Source: Streptomyces pactum
GTDB lineage: Bacteria; Actinomycetota; Actinomycetes; Streptomycetales; Streptomycetaceae
Assembly (NCBI RefSeq): GCF_002005225.1
Contig: NZ_CP019724.1
Span: 6,831,001 to 6,895,000 of the forward strand
Direction of reading: 5' to 3'
Length of the DNA: 64,000 nt
This document shows, one piece after another, positions 63,403-64,000 of the stretch; the stretch's first letter is position 1; the number at the start of each line of letters is the position of its first letter. Position numbers and translations under genes: made by a program. The notes beneath the pieces are model-generated. The model was not told the origin of the DNA, ran no database searches, and saw only the letters and a list, made by a program, of their open reading frames with translations.

Positions 63403-64000
63403 CCCGCACCCTGCAGTCGGCGCACACGACCGAGGCGGTGAAGCGCCCCGGCCGCTGGCTCGCGCTGTCCGTCCTCGTGCTGGCCGTGCTGCTGGTGGCC
63501 GTCGACGCGACCGTTCTCGGTCTCGCGACCCCCTACATCAGTGAGGATCTCGCGCCCTCCGGCACCCAGTTGCTCTGGATCGGCGACGTCTACTCCTTCG
63601 TCATCGCCGGTCTCCTCGTCTCCATGGGCAGCCTCGGCGACCGCATCGGCCGCAAGCGGATCCTGCTCATCGGCGCCACGGCGTTCGGCGCGATATCGGT
63701 CCTCAACGCCTACGCGTCCACGCCCGAGCTGATGATCGTCGCCCGGGCCCTGCTCGGCGTCGCGGGCGCCACCCTGATGCCCGCCACCCTCGCCCTGATC
63801 CGCAACCTCTTCCAGGACCCGCGCGAACGCAGCCTTGCCGTGGGCATCTGGGGCGCCGCCGCCTCGGCCGGTGCGGCGGTCGGTCCGGTGGTCGGCGGAT
63901 TCCTGCTGGAGCACTTCTGGTGGGGCTCCGTCTTCCTCATCAACCTGCCCGTGATGGTCGTCCTGGTCGTCGTCGGCAGCAAACTCCTGCCCGAGTCCCG
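63399..64000 (+). CDS. MFS drug-efflux transporter (DHA2-like), cut by window end
   Basis: Two hundred residues are visible before the window ends. They include six hydrophobic helices and the motif GSLGDRIGRKRILLIGA after helix 2, with ALLGVAGATLMPATLALIRN and GPVVGGFLLEHFWWGSVFLI (motif C-like) further on. This is the 14-helix QacA/SmvA group that exports drugs with protons. The upstream TetR gene overlaps it and probably regulates it. Confidence 0.9.
   Translation, partial: MTRTLQSAHTTEAVKRPGRWLALSVLVLAVLLVAVDATVLGLATPYISEDLAPSGTQLLWIGDVYSFVIAGLLVSMGSLGDRIGRKRILLIGATAFGAISVLNAYASTPELMIVARALLGVAGATLMPATLALIRNLFQDPRERSLAVGIWGAAASAGAAVGPVVGGFLLEHFWWGSVFLINLPVMVVLVVVGSKLLPES

Overview
This window is high-GC actinobacterial chromosome and almost certainly Streptomyces. 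Third codon positions are nearly all G or C, GTG and TTG starts are common, many genes overlap by 1-8 nt, and the gene content (a CYP157-type P450, a GlnA4-like synthetase, DUF2510, infC-rpmI-rplT-pheST and argCJBDR) follows, from memory, the order of the Streptomyces coelicolor SCO1625-SCO1570 region read backwards. Most of it is conserved core chromosome. One stretch, about 42.5-46.3 kb, is an accessory scar full of transposase remnants. No rRNA, tRNA or CRISPR array was seen.

Layout. 1-5 kb: the end of a P450 without the ExxR motif, a pseudouridine synthase, an acetyltransferase, an iron-box-controlled siderophore-interacting reductase and a stand-alone 5'-3' exonuclease. 5-9 kb: a glycine-betaine ABC transporter whose permease is fused to two complete substrate-binding domains. 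9.4-12.8 kb: an XRE-cupin regulator, a BtuF-like protein and a divergent LysR/TDT-exporter pair. 13-18 kb: a gamma-glutamylation cluster (amidotransferase, GntR regulator, GlnA4-like ligase, aldehyde dehydrogenase, SDR) that reads as a complete route for an amine such as ethanolamine. 18-25.9 kb: cell-surface and unknown genes, including a mycosin-like protease and a class A beta-lactamase-fold protein with a glycine-serine linker and a 10-bp duplication at its start.

26-34 kb is a translation block: a structured leader with an attenuator-like terminator, infC starting at ATC, rpmI, rplT, a TrmH methyltransferase, an orphan histidine kinase, pheS and pheT. 34-42.5 kb holds a TPR regulator, a Nudix hydrolase, a hydroxybutyryl-CoA dehydrogenase, a Tat-exported glycosidase, a MocR/EamA divergent pair whose start codons share one CATG, and a phosphatase-fold protein without catalytic histidines. 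In the accessory scar (42.5-46.3 kb) an IS5-like remnant, a 2OG-Fe(II) oxygenase, a split endosialidase-chaperone pair, a frameshifted IS701-like remnant and an octamer repeat lie together.

46.3-64 kb: a secreted GH51 arabinofuranosidase; the arginine operon argC-J-B-D-R with upstream ARG-box-like sequences; a three-gene redox module (haem/flavin transmembrane reductase, lipid-side or secreted protein with two FMN-attachment domains, ApbE flavinyltransferase); an L,D-transpeptidase; a PNPOx-fold protein; argH with its own ARG boxes; an aldo-keto reductase; and a TetR/MFS efflux pair, cut by the window end. The redox module, the amine-glutamylation cluster, the ExxR-less P450 and the split S74 pair are the items most worth a second look.
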